Source: Amanita rubescens (Eukaryota > Basidiomycota > Agaricomycetes > Agaricales > Amanitaceae). Taken from it: 64,000 nt of DNA. Below the pieces are notes generated by a model. It made no database searches, was not told the origin of the DNA, and saw nothing but the letters and a program-made list of their open reading frames with translations. Shown piece by piece: positions 24,609-33,743 of the stretch (position 1 is the stretch's first letter; every line of letters begins with the position of its first letter). Position numbers and translations under genes: made by a program. Location of the stretch: the NCBI GenBank assembly GCA_015039365.1, contig WION01000211.1, positions 1-64,000 of the forward strand, read 5' to 3'.

Positions 24609-27600
24609 TTGTCGATGAATCGCCCACACGGAGACGAGACGCTCGGAATCCGCAGTCGCCCACCAAACATGTCAATAATGAAGAACTGCCAAACGTACAT
24701 ACAACTACGCCGCACATACACGATATCACACCTACAACCATCTTTAATCAACCGACGATCGCTAATTCCGCTGACCCCGATGCCACTACACCAACGCCCG
24801 AAACTACCGACGCGCCGACCGTTTACACAGTTGGAAAGGGAGACAACCCATACCACTTGTCGGAGGAGCATTTCTTGGACATGTTGACCACGCCCAGAAT
24901 GATCGGTAATATACTCTTACCTTACAACGGACATATCAGTACTACAGAGCTCGAATTTAATTTTGTCCCCGCCGCCGAAACACTAGCATATAAGAAAGTC
25001 GCCAACCGAATTAAGCCAGTCGCTACCACGCTACCCGAGAAATTCCGAATTATCCGCCGCATACCATCCGATCCCCTCGCCGATCTCCCTACCCTTCCGA
25101 CACAGCCACCGGACTTTACCCCAGGAACCCGATACACCGAAGAACGAATGCAGGCACAAAATATCAACCCCACTGGATTCTTAACCGCCGAAGAAGAAAA
25201 GCTCATCCACCATCTGATCCGCATACACGAAGAAGGCTTCGCATGGACCGAAGCAGAGAAAGGGAAGTTCTCCGATGACTACTTCGACCCCGTGGTGATT
25301 CCGACCATTGAACACGTGCCCTGGACGCTAAAGAACATGCCGATTCCGCCTGGCAAATACAACGAGATCGTACGCATCATCAAAGACAAAATCGCTTCCG
25401 GAGTCTACGAACCGTCCAGCTCATCCTATCGGTCCCGCTGGTTCTGCGTTTACAAGAAAGATGGGAAATCACTGCGCATCGTCCACGACCTACAGCCGCT
25501 TAACGCCGTCACTATCAAAGACTCTGGACAACCGCCGAACGTAGAACTGCTCGCCGAGTCATTTGGTGGGTACTCATGTTACGCTACCTTTGATCTGTTC
25601 GTCGGTTTTGACCAGCGCCGCCTTGCCACCGAATCCCGAGACCTTACGACCTTCCAAACGCCTCTCGGTACCTTCCGCCTCACGTCTATTCCGATGGGAT
25701 ACACCAACTCGATGCAGATCCAGCACAGCGACCTCACCTATATCCTTCAAGATGAAATTCCGCATGTCACCAAACCCTTCGTCGACAACTGCCCCTGTAA
25801 AGGACCGAAAACCCGCTACGAGCTCCCCGACGGAACCTTCGAGACCATCCCCGAAAATTCTGGCATCCGACGCTTCGTATGGGAACACATCCAGAACATT
25901 AACCGAGTTATCCAACGCGTCAAACACGCCGGCGGTACCTTTTCCGGAAAGAAGTCATTTTTCTGTATTCCAGAAGCTATCGTCGTCGGACACAAATGCA
26001 CTTATGAAGGACGCCTTCCGGACGACTCACGAATCGAAAAGATCAGGAACTGGCCTATCCCCGAATCTATCACCGAAGTTAGAGGTTTTCTAGGAACTAT
26101 GGGCACCATCCGCATCTACGTCAAAGACTATGCCGAACACGCTCGCTCACTCTCGGAACTCCTACGGAAGGGCGTCGAGTTCGAATTTATTGGTCACCAT
26201 ATCGCCGCCTTCGAGAACCTCAAGCTCATCGCTATCAATTGCAACGCCATCCGAGGCATCGACTACGAATCACTTCTCGAGGTTATCCTAGCCGTCGACT
26301 CATCCTGGTACGCTGTCGGATACTGGCTATCACAGATCGGTCCCGACAAGAAGCGCTATCCGAACCGCTATGGATCTATTACCTTCAACGAGCGAGAACA
26401 ACGATACTCCCAGGCCAAACTCGAGCTTTACGGACTCTTCCGCGCGCTCAAAGCTACCCGGATATTCATCATCGGCGTCAAAAATCTTGTAGTCGAGGTG
26501 GACGCTAAGTATATTAAAGGAATGATCAATAACCCGGATATCCAGCCGAATAACACAATTAACAGATGGATAGCAGGAATCCTCCTCTTCGACTTCAAAC
26601 TTCGCCACGTCTCCGCAAAGAAGCACACTCCCGCCGACGGATTATCTAGGCGCCGAGCATCCGAAGAGGACGAGCCTCCAGACGACTCCGACCCGGACGA
26701 CTGGATTGACGAAGCTAACGCATTCTGTATCAAGGCCGCCAACTGGACTTTCAAGCCGCACCTCACCGCCGCATGCTATGCCACCGGAACTGACGGCCCC
26801 GACATATTCTCCCGATCCGAAAAACAGCTAGCCCGAGACGCCGACATACTCAGGATTGAAGCCTACCTCAAAAACCCGCAACGGCCGCCCGACATGTCAG
26901 CCGATCGATTCCGACAATGGCTCAACAAGGCCAAGCGATTCTTTATTCAAGGCGACCGGCTCTGGTACCGAGACGATCACCGCCGACACAAGCTCGTCAT
27001 CCTCAACGACTCCAAGCGACTACAGATCATACAGGAAGCACACGATGACACCGGACACAAAGGCATCTTCGCGACTCGCGCTCGTATCCGAGACCGTTTC
27101 TGGTGGTCCTCCCTTGACTACGACGTTAAATGGTACGTCCAGACGTGTCATAACTGCCAGATCCGAAACGCCCAACGCCTACACATTCCGCTGACTGTTC
27201 CAGAGCCCGGAGGTCTCTTCCGAATCGTACACATGGACACCATGAAGATGCCAGCGTCCGGCGGATTTACCTACATCACGCAAGCAAGATGCTCCCTCTC
27301 CGCATGGCCCGAATACAAAATGCTCCGCTCCGAAAACGCAACAGCTATCGCCAAGTTCATATTCGAAGATATTCTCTGCCGCCACGGAGCCATAGAAGTC
27401 ATTGTCACCGACAACGGAACGCCATATGTAGCTGCTCTAGAAGTCCTCCACCACCGATACGGTATCAACCACATCCGAATATCCCCGTACAACTCACAGG
27501 CCAATGGCATCGTTGAACGCCGACATTTTGACGTCCGAGAATCTCTCATCAAAGCAGCCGACGGCAAAACCGAGAAGTGGAGTCAAGTCGCGCCATCCGT

Positions 27601-28255
27601 ATTCTGGGCCGAGCGCATTACGATACACCCATCTACCGGCTACAGCCCATACTTCATCGCCCACGGAACCGAGCCGACGCTGCCCCTCGACATCTCGGAA
27701 GCCACTTACCTTTGCCCGCCGATTACATCCGAGCTCTCGAGACAGGACTTGCTCGCCCACCGTGCCCGACAGCTACAGAAACATCCGGCCGATCTCAAAA
27801 TCATCCGCGACAAAGTCTACAAGTCCCGGCTTAACGCCGTGCGCAAGCTTGAGCAGCGCTTCCAGCATACGATCAAGAACTTCCGCTTCAAGAAGGGAGA
27901 TTTAGTCCTCGTCCGTAATAACAAGATCGATATGGAACTCGATCGTAAAACAAAACCCCGGTACCTCGGACCGATGGTCGTTATCCGGAAAACCCAAGGA
28001 GGATCGTACATACTCGCCGAGACCGATGGGACCCTTTCTAAGTTACGGTACGCAGCCAAACGTTTAATTCCTTACCGATCACGCAGTATTGCACCGGGTG
28101 AGCGGCTTTCACAATTACTTAATAGATCCGATGAGGAGCTTTATACGATGACACACGACTCGCCCGACGAAGCCTCCCTCGCTGACGGCGATGGTGATGG
28201 TTTCATTGATGAGGCACTAACGGAGGTCGATGACCTACCTGAGTCTGAACTCTGA
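24602..28255 (+). CDS. pol: pol of outer element: reverse transcriptase, RNase H, integrase
   Basis: Open throughout in the -1 frame relative to gag-pro. The RT lies at about 25290-26080 (LRIVHDLQPLNAVTIKD, FRLTSIPMGYTNSMQ). The motif where family members have F/YxDD reads FVDN (D at 25784-25786, N at 25787-25789), so the second catalytic aspartate is replaced. RNase H is at about 26280-26650 (LAVDSSWYAVGYWL, KLELYGLF, VEVDAKYIKGM). The integrase has its HHCC zinc finger (HDDTGHKG...CHNCQ, about 27040-27160), D,D,E residues in VHMDTMK, IVTDNGTP and GIVERRHFD, and a GPF/Y module near 27960. The element probably cannot reverse-transcribe with its own enzyme. Confidence 0.92.
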   Translation, partial: FLIVDESPTRRRDARNPQSPTKHVNNEELPNVHTTTPHIHDITPTTIFNQPTIANSADPDATTPTPETTDAPTVYTVGKGDNPYHLSEEHFLDMLTTPRMIGNILLPYNGHISTTELEFNFVPAAETLAYKKVANRIKPVATTLPEKFRIIRRIPSDPLADLPTLPTQPPDFTPGTRYTEERMQAQNINPTGFLTAEEEKLIHHLIRIHEEGFAWTEAEKGKFSDDYFDPVVIPTIEHVPWTLKNMPIPPGKYNEIVRIIKDKIASGVYEPSSSSYRSRWFCVYKKDGKSLRIVHDLQPLNAVTIKDSGQPPNVELLAESFGGYSCYATFDLFVGFDQRRLATESRDLTTFQTPLGTFRLTSIPMGYTNSMQIQHSDLTYILQDEIPHVTKPFVDNCPCKGPKTRYELPDGTFETIPENSGIRRFVWEHIQNINRVIQRVKHAGGTFSGKKSFFCIPEAIVVGHKCTYEGRLPDDSRIEKIRNWPIPESITEVRGFLGTMGTIRIYVKDYAEHARSLSELLRKGVEFEFIGHHIAAFENLKLIAINCNAIRGIDYESLLEVILAVDSSWYAVGYWLSQIGPDKKRYPNRYGSITFNEREQRYSQAKLELYGLFRALKATRIFIIGVKNLVVEVDAKYIKGMINNPDIQPNNTINRWIAGILLFDFKLRHVSAKKHTPADGLSRRRASEEDEPPDDSDPDDWIDEANAFCIKAANWTFKPHLTAACYATGTDGPDIFSRSEKQLARDADILRIEAYLKNPQRPPDMSADRFRQWLNKAKRFFIQGDRLWYRDDHRRHKLVILNDSKRLQIIQEAHDDTGHKGIFATRARIRDRFWWSSLDYDVKWYVQTCHNCQIRNAQRLHIPLTVPEPGGLFRIVHMDTMKMPASGGFTYITQARCSLSAWPEYKMLRSENATAIAKFIFEDILCRHGAIEVIVTDNGTPYVAALEVLHHRYGINHIRISPYNSQANGIVERRHFDVRESLIKAADGKTEKWSQVAPSVFWAERITIHPSTGYSPYFIAHGTEPTLPLDISEATYLCPPITSELSRQDLLAHRARQLQKHPADLKIIRDKVYKSRLNAVRKLEQRFQHTIKNFRFKKGDLVLVRNNKIDMELDRKTKPRYLGPMVVIRKTQGGSYILAETDGTLSKLRYAAKRLIPYRSRSIAPGERLSQLLNRSDEELYTMTHDSPDEASLADGDGDGFIDEALTEVDDLPESEL

Positions 28256-29129
28256 ATGCTCCGAGGATATGCATATAGTTTTCGCTACAAAGTACAGGTA
28301 CATTCGTTTAATCACTTCTTATTACAGGAGCCCGCGACGAGCACCGAACCCGAGTCCTCCGAATCCTACGCCTTGCCCTTGCCCTTGCCCTTGCCCTTGC
28401 TCTTCGCCTGGGGAACCTCCTCGGCCATCTCCTCCCTTAGCTCCTTCATGTCTGCCTGCAGGTCCTCCACCGACCGCTTGTAAAGGTCCTGGAATCTCGT
28501 CAGCTTCCTCTCCAGCCTGCCGATACGATCCTCATAGCCCGCCTTCGTCTTACCCGCTCCCGAACCGCCTTCAGAACCCGTCTCCACGTCACCGGCCTCC
28601 TTCAGATCCGTCTTGCTACGCCTATGCGGAGGTTGCTCCTCCGGACTACTCCCAACCTCGATCTTCCGTTTATCCGACCGAGACGGCGTCTTCACCGACG
28701 AGCCCGATACCCCAAGTGCGCCTACACCTCGCGCCAAAGACGACGGAATGCTCTTAGCAGCCGACGACGCGACGCTTGAGGATCGCACGACAGGAGCATC
28801 CGCACCAGGCATGGTGCACCTTACCTTCTTCGCTCGACAGAGATCGCATGCCGTATGGTCACCGGAGAAGACACAGGCCTTATTCAGCCTTACGCAAGTT
28901 TCGCAGCGCTGCGATTCGGGCATCAGCTGAGGGACCGCGACATAGTCCATCACCAACGTACCTGTTGAAGGGAAATCAACTCTGAACCGACAGCCGGAGC
29001 GACCTTACTACGTGTAGTACGAGGCCTCGGTGCAGGTCTCTTGAAATCGACGACTGGCACTTCTGGGACAGTTTGACGGCCAGCAGGCGCACCCGCATGC
29101 GACGACCTTTCTAGGACGCTACTTCGCGC

Positions 29130-29492
29130 TGTAACGAGCCGATTCCGGCTATGTTGGAACCGATCTCCGAAACCTTCCGAAGCTCCCTGAAGCACTCCGA
29201 GCCTATGCTCGATCCCGGAGGATGATCGTTTGTGTTCGGACGCATGCACAGGCCTCGGACTCGGCACAGGATTCATCACATGGTCACCTCATGCCTCCGT
29301 AGTATATATACCATTGTGTACATAGTTGTAGTTAGCGAATTATTACCCCAGCTTCGTTCCGAGTTCGATTCCTTCCATTCCCTTCACCTTCATCTTCGGC
29401 ACCCTCTCTGCACCCGAGACTCCCTTCGGACTGACCTCCGTAGTCCCTTTGGCCGAACGCACTTCCGCATCGGCCTTCTTCTGATCGTTTCA
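29130..29492 (+). repeat. 5' LTR of nested element
   Basis: TGTAACGAGCCGATTCC to GATCGTTTCA, with a TATA-like GTAGTATATATACC at about 29300. It lacks a 34-bp segment present in the 3' LTR. Otherwise I see about one substitution (CTCATGCC against CTCGTGCC). Confidence 0.9.
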
Positions 29493-29878
29493 ACTGGAGC
29501 CCACCGCGAGGGGCTCTTAGGTCAGTCCGTCGGTCATTCCTTTCACCCAACCGCTGCACAGAAACCATCGGACAAGTTCCGGTGTCACTTGGAATCTGCT
29601 CCGAGCCACTCCAAGCACTCTGCCGGCCCTCCCATAGCTCAGAGACCATACCCCGCCGACCTTTCTTCAATTATACCCTCCCCGCTCTTTACACTGCAGT
29701 AGCCTTCACCACTCGGCCCCACAGCACTGACACAGCATCAACCGAACGACGCCTACACGTTCCACTACTCCCGATCCAGCTCCGATCGATCAATAGCTTT
29801 CGTCCCTGAAGCCCCTTGCTTAATCCACCTCGCTTTCCATCAGAACAGCTCGCTTCGCTTTGGCCTGCCAGTAACATC

Positions 29879-31420
29879 ATGACCGAACCAAACCGCCGCA
29901 TGCCCATCCGAACGAACAAGGAGGCACCCTGCTTCCGAGGCACTGCCGCTGGTCTTGAGAGATACCTCGAAGATATCGAGATGATCTGTGAGGATAGACA
30001 ACACTCCGGAGATGCTGAACTGATCAAATGGGCCGTCTACTACACCAATGAGAAATCTTCCGAGATCTGGAGAGCCGCTCGGGACACCCTATCGGATCCG
30101 AAAACCTGGGATGCGTTTAAGAAAGCGATTTCCGAGATCTACCCCGAGGCACAGCCCGATCGCCGCCACACTATTGCAGCACTACATGCCGTTTCCGACC
30201 GCTTCTCAGCACAAAATGTCACATCCGAGACAGCCCTTGCTGAGTATCACAGGGAATTTTCCGGAACAGCTCAATACCTCATCGGAAAGCGCCGCATGAC
30301 ACGCCGTGAGGCAAGCATCATGTACATGTCCGCATTCCCTCCCGAGCTCCGACCCGATATCACTACTCGGCTCACAATCAAGTACCCGGACGTCCACCCC
30401 GATGACGGCTATGATCTAAAGGACATGAATAGTGCCGCACAATTCATTATCAGCTCAAGGTCTGCTATAGCCTTGCTTGCCGCAACCACCCCACAAGCTC
30501 CGACACCTCCGACACCTCCGACACCTATCCCTACTCCCCCTCCGAGCACTGCCTTCGCTCCGAGCACAGCTTCCACCCATCTCCTTAGCGGATGCATTTT
30601 CTGCGGAGATATCAATCATCGGACGGCCTGGTGCCATATCAGGGATGAATATGCAAGGCAAGGGAAGATCAAAATAGTCGACGGACGGATTCAATTTTTG
30701 GACGGCAACGAACCGAATGCATTCCAATACCGCCACTTCGGACAATGGTTCAAAGAACGCATCGATGTATGGCTGCTGAGGTACACACAGCCGACCGCTC
30801 CGAAGCCATTTGTGTCCTCCAACTACTTCCTGGAAGCTCTAGACCACTCCGGAACGCATACCGCCGAGCCTGTCAATACTGAAGCACTGCAAAACGTACA
30901 TACGACTCCGACGCACATACACATTAGCACCACGATCCCTAATCAATCCACGCTCCCTAATACCACCCCCTCCGAACCCTCTGAACCCTCCAGACCCTCC
31001 GACGCTCCTACCACTACAACGCATGATATCGCCGAGACCTCCGAGGCTCCTGATGACCCCACCACTGCTGCGCCAATTTCTGCCACCCCGGAAACCCTCG
31101 GCGACCCCATCGCCGAAGTCCTTATCATTTCCGAGCCATCTGGCATCCCGACAGCTGCCATTCCGAGACCTGATTCCGCCGAAATTCCAACTGCCGCCCT
31201 GACCGCCTGCACGATTGAAGAAAGCGAGATGAGAAGAACCCACCCACCACTTCCCTTCTACTTCCTATCACCATCCGATCTCCCCGTCCTGACCAGGAGG
31301 TCAGTATTAAAAGTACCCAGGAGGTGTAACGAGCCGATTCCGGCTATGTTGGAACCGATCTCCGAAACCTTCCGAAGCTCCCTGAAGCACTCCGAGCCTA
31401 TGCTCGATCCCGGAGGATGA
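29879..31420 (+). CDS. gag: Gag polyprotein of nested element
   Basis: An intact 513-codon frame from ATG 29879 (MTEPNRRMPIRTNKEAP). Capsid-like blocks (LERYLEDIEMICED, EYHREFSGTAQYLIGK, EASIMYMSAFPPELRPD) are followed by a Pro/Thr linker. A zinc knuckle CIFCGDINHRTAWC (C-X2-C-X4-H-X4-C) lies at about 30594. The Ser/Thr/Pro-rich tail continues into the 3' LTR, where the stop lies. Unlike the outer copy this gag has no frameshift. Confidence 0.88.
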   Translation: MTEPNRRMPIRTNKEAPCFRGTAAGLERYLEDIEMICEDRQHSGDAELIKWAVYYTNEKSSEIWRAARDTLSDPKTWDAFKKAISEIYPEAQPDRRHTIAALHAVSDRFSAQNVTSETALAEYHREFSGTAQYLIGKRRMTRREASIMYMSAFPPELRPDITTRLTIKYPDVHPDDGYDLKDMNSAAQFIISSRSAIALLAATTPQAPTPPTPPTPIPTPPPSTAFAPSTASTHLLSGCIFCGDINHRTAWCHIRDEYARQGKIKIVDGRIQFLDGNEPNAFQYRHFGQWFKERIDVWLLRYTQPTAPKPFVSSNYFLEALDHSGTHTAEPVNTEALQNVHTTPTHIHISTTIPNQSTLPNTTPSEPSEPSRPSDAPTTTTHDIAETSEAPDDPTTAAPISATPETLGDPIAEVLIISEPSGIPTAAIPRPDSAEIPTAALTACTIEESEMRRTHPPLPFYFLSPSDLPVLTRRSVLKVPRRCNEPIPAMLEPISETFRSSLKHSEPMLDPGG

Positions 31421-31721
31421 TCGTTTGTGTTCGGACGCATGCACAGGCCTCGGACTCGGCACAGGATTCATCACATGGTCACCTCGTGCCTCCGTAGTAT
31501 ATATACCATTGTGTACATAGTTGTAGTTAGCGAATTATTACCCCAGCTTCGTTCCGAGTTCGATTCCTTCCATTCCCTTCGTTCCTCGGTGCTTCGGACA
31601 CCTTCCACTCGTTCACCTTCATCTTCGGCACCCTCTCTGCACCCGAGACTCCCTTCGGACTGACCTCCGTAGTCCCTTTGGCCGAACGCACTTCCGCATC
31701 GGCCTTCTTCTGATCGTTTCA
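31325..31721 (+). repeat. 3' LTR of nested element
   Basis: Same termini as the 5' copy plus a 34-bp segment (about 31591-31624) bordered by short TTC/CGTTC repeats. Preceded by a purine-rich stretch (31306-31324). Confidence 0.9.
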
Positions 31722-32243
31722 GCGCAACCGAACCGGAACTGATATGGCTCGCAGAGTCCTCTGGACGCAAACTCGCCCCGGAGGAGGACCTTGCCAGGTT
31801 CACCGTTGTACTAAGTTCTCGTAGACCGACGCCGAGCTTATCGTACTGGACGAGGCCATCCGTGATGACTGAAACAAGCTTTGTCGTTGACCCCGCATCT
31901 GCAAGCTCCCGGCTATACGTCCGGATCTTCTCCTGGACACGATTAGTTTCCGCCAACGACAACGTACCCCTTACTCACCACGTCGTTCTTCGCCAGCTCT
32001 AGCCATTTCCGGACATCCCCCTCATTGCTCAAGTTTACTTCCCCCTCTGGCACATCCAGCAACCGCTCGCCAAACGCCTCGACGTGCTTGTCCAGCTTGC
32101 GCGCTATCAGCTTCGTGACACTGCTCCCACCGCCTGCGGATACGGCCGACATGATTGTAGAAGAGGAAGAGAAGAACCCACCCTCCACTCCCCTCTATCT
32201 CTTATCGCCCTCTTATCTCCTCGGACCTGACCAGGAGGTCAGT

Positions 32244-32262
32244 ATTAAAAGACCCCGGGAGG
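32244..32262 (+). promoter_or_regulatory. Polypurine-like tract of outer element
   Basis: TTAAAAGACCCCGGGAGG lies directly before the 3' LTR. A similar TTAAAAGTACCCAGGAGG precedes the nested element's 3' LTR, so position and sequence are conserved between the two. Confidence 0.5.
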
Positions 32263-32749
32263 TGTAACGAGCCGGTTCCGGCTACGTTGGAACCGAACAC
32301 CGAAGCGCACCGCATTCCGATTCTCGGCATCACATCACGCATCACGGAAGCTTCCGAAGTCAAACCTTCGCGCCAACGACCTTCGGCCACATTCCGACAG
32401 GGCCATTCCCGCAACTTGAGCGATATTCGAACGCAACGGGGCACCTAGACGCGCACGGACCAACGGACTCGGAGGAAGGCTCGTCGCAGGTAAGCCTCAT
32501 GTCCTCGTAGTATATATACGGCATTGTCTGTAGTAGTTGGACATCGAATATACAGCCGGTCTCACTTCCGCTCTCTTTCTCGTTCCCTTGCGTCCGATTT
32601 CTGTTCTCCTTCTCGCTCGGTGACTCGGTCACCGTTCCGTTCCTTCTCCTTCGCTCTCGGCACTCTATCGCACTTAAGCACATCGGTCAGACCTCCGTAG
32701 CCCCTTTGGCCGAACACTGTTCCACGTCGGCCTTCTCTTAATTGTTTCA
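32263..32749 (+). repeat. 3' LTR of outer gypsy element
   Basis: The same 487-bp sequence as 21668-22154. The only difference I found is TTTCTG here for TTTCCG. Followed by the second CCGA target-site copy. Confidence 0.93.
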
Positions 32750-33107
32750 CCGATATGCTTAGTGACTTGACATTACAGAGGTTTGATGCAACTTGCGTAG
32801 GGTCCCATTTTTTACGATAACGAAAACGGTGGTGGAACACATCCTGGAGGTGGATTTCTTTTACGGCCAAAGTAAAACTGGTCCATGGCGCACCAGCACG
32901 GCGCAAAAACAGGTCAAAAGTTTTGTGGTTGGTGAACTCGAGGGAGGAAAACAGACAACGTCGGGTTTTCACAAGGGCTCGTCTGCAAACGAGGCCAAGG
33001 GAAAGCAATGTCGATTTGTCATCAAGATTATCGATGATCTCGTCGAGAATCTCTGGAGGGAACATTGGGATGGGGTGGTTAACTGTGAGCATGATGGCCG
33101 GAAGCAT
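32750..33107 (-). pseudogene. F-box gene, 5' part (F-box domain), cut by retrotransposon
   Basis: The start is probably 33107 (MLPAIMLTVNHPIPMFPPEI). An F-box follows: FPPEILDEIIDNLDDKSTLLSLGLVC, with conserved hydrophobic spacing and Pro-Glu-Ile/Leu. Such proteins link substrates to SCF ubiquitin ligase through Skp1. The frame runs to SLSIS at 32753, where the LTR interrupts it. The codon phase (position 2 mod 3 on the right, 1 mod 3 on the left) is exactly restored if the 11.1-kb element and one CCGA are removed, joining SLSIS to AHEMSKIGW. Confidence 0.8.
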
Positions 33108-33743
33108 ACACAGCGCCGATTGTAAAGAGTCTCGGTTCAAGTTGCTTAAAATTGTTCTGTCGTTAGGAGGCGAAAGCCTTGAAAGGGGTGGATATATTCC
33201 CCAGTAATAAGGGAGGACATAGGTTCGATTCACATCTCTATCCAATCTGACTACCGAGCGCGCATTCATCGCTCACCAGCACCTGACATCCTTTAGTCTC
33301 GCGAGTCGCGACTGACGACGTCCAGTCCACCACATTGGGCAATACGACATTAACAGTTGTCTTTTGTGTGTATCTCCGTGATCGAGTCCATGGCTCGAAA
33401 GTATTGAAGCACAGGTTCGCAACTTCACCATGTCGGCGCTGCACTGACTGGAATAGAGAGTAATCAAAGCTCTTGCCATGCCAATCATTTGCTCAAGGCC
33501 ATAACAGGGGATCGCAGTGCATGATTCCAGAGTAAATAAAGCTGTTACTACAATATTCACAGCAGATGACATACAACATCGTTTCAAATTCTCCAGCTCC
33601 GGCCAAGGAACAAAAGGGTCGTGATCGGGAGTCGGTCACGTGGCGCGACGCGGTTGAAAACGCGTGACAGCTGTGACAATCGAACCAGTGTTGCCATTCA
33701 CGACCGTCGACCGTCAAGACCACTAGCTCTCTAGCCTTCAGAT

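Larger units (their letters stand above)
29126..31725 (+). mobile_element. Nested gag-only LTR retrotransposon (non-autonomous)
   Basis: The element spans 29130-31721 (2592 bp) with LTRs at 29130-29492 (363 bp) and 31325-31721 (397 bp), flanked by GCGC target duplications (29126-29129 and 31722-31725). It has the same PBS sequence and similar LTR ends as the outer element but encodes only Gag. The Gag frame runs into sequence resembling the start of the outer pol (NVHTT..HIH) and then the outer 3' end (HPPLPFYFLSPSDLP against TPLYLLSPSYLL). This indicates that protease-to-integrase was deleted from a relative. It must be mobilised in trans. Confidence 0.9.
28366..32152 (-). pseudogene. Antisense element gene: Zn2Cys6-like, coiled-coil protein (split by inner element)
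   Basis: Transcribed opposite to gag-pol, between pol and the 3' LTR. Model: exon 1 32152-31979, a 46-bp intron 31978-31933, exon 2 31932-31722 continuing after the nested insertion at 29125-28962, a 53-bp intron, exon 3 28908-28366. The lengths (174, 211+164, 543 nt) close in frame to about 363 residues. Exon 3 opens with six cysteines spaced C-X2-C-X6-C-X8-C-X2-C-X6-C (CETCVRLNKAC and CDLCRAKKVRC), the binuclear-cluster spacing of fungal Zn2Cys6 regulators. A Ser/Pro-rich linker and a coiled coil (RLERKLTRFQDLYKRSVEDL) follow, then a KGKGKGKGKA tail. The nested element interrupts exon 2; the gene was intact before that. A DNA-binding role is inferred. Confidence 0.75.
21664..32753 (+). mobile_element. 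Ty3/gypsy LTR retrotransposon (outer), young, with nested insertion
   Basis: Full-length element bounded by 487-bp LTRs (21668-22154 and 32263-32749) that I count as differing at a single base (22000 region, C/T). It is flanked by the 4-bp duplication CCGA (21664-21667 and 32750-32753). Order: 5' LTR, PBS, Pro-rich leader, gag-pro, pol (RT-RNaseH-integrase, so the Ty3/gypsy order), antisense Zn2Cys6-like gene, polypurine-rich stretch, 3' LTR. Without the nested gag-only element it is about 8.5 kb. There is no chromodomain; pol ends with a GPF/Y-like module (YLGPMVVIRK). It sits in the F-box gene, whose frame resumes across it. Confidence 0.93.

Noticed and set aside
33175..33250. GGTTCGATTC T-loop-like sequence suggesting a tRNA
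   Set aside because: No matching acceptor, D or anticodon stems could be built around it.
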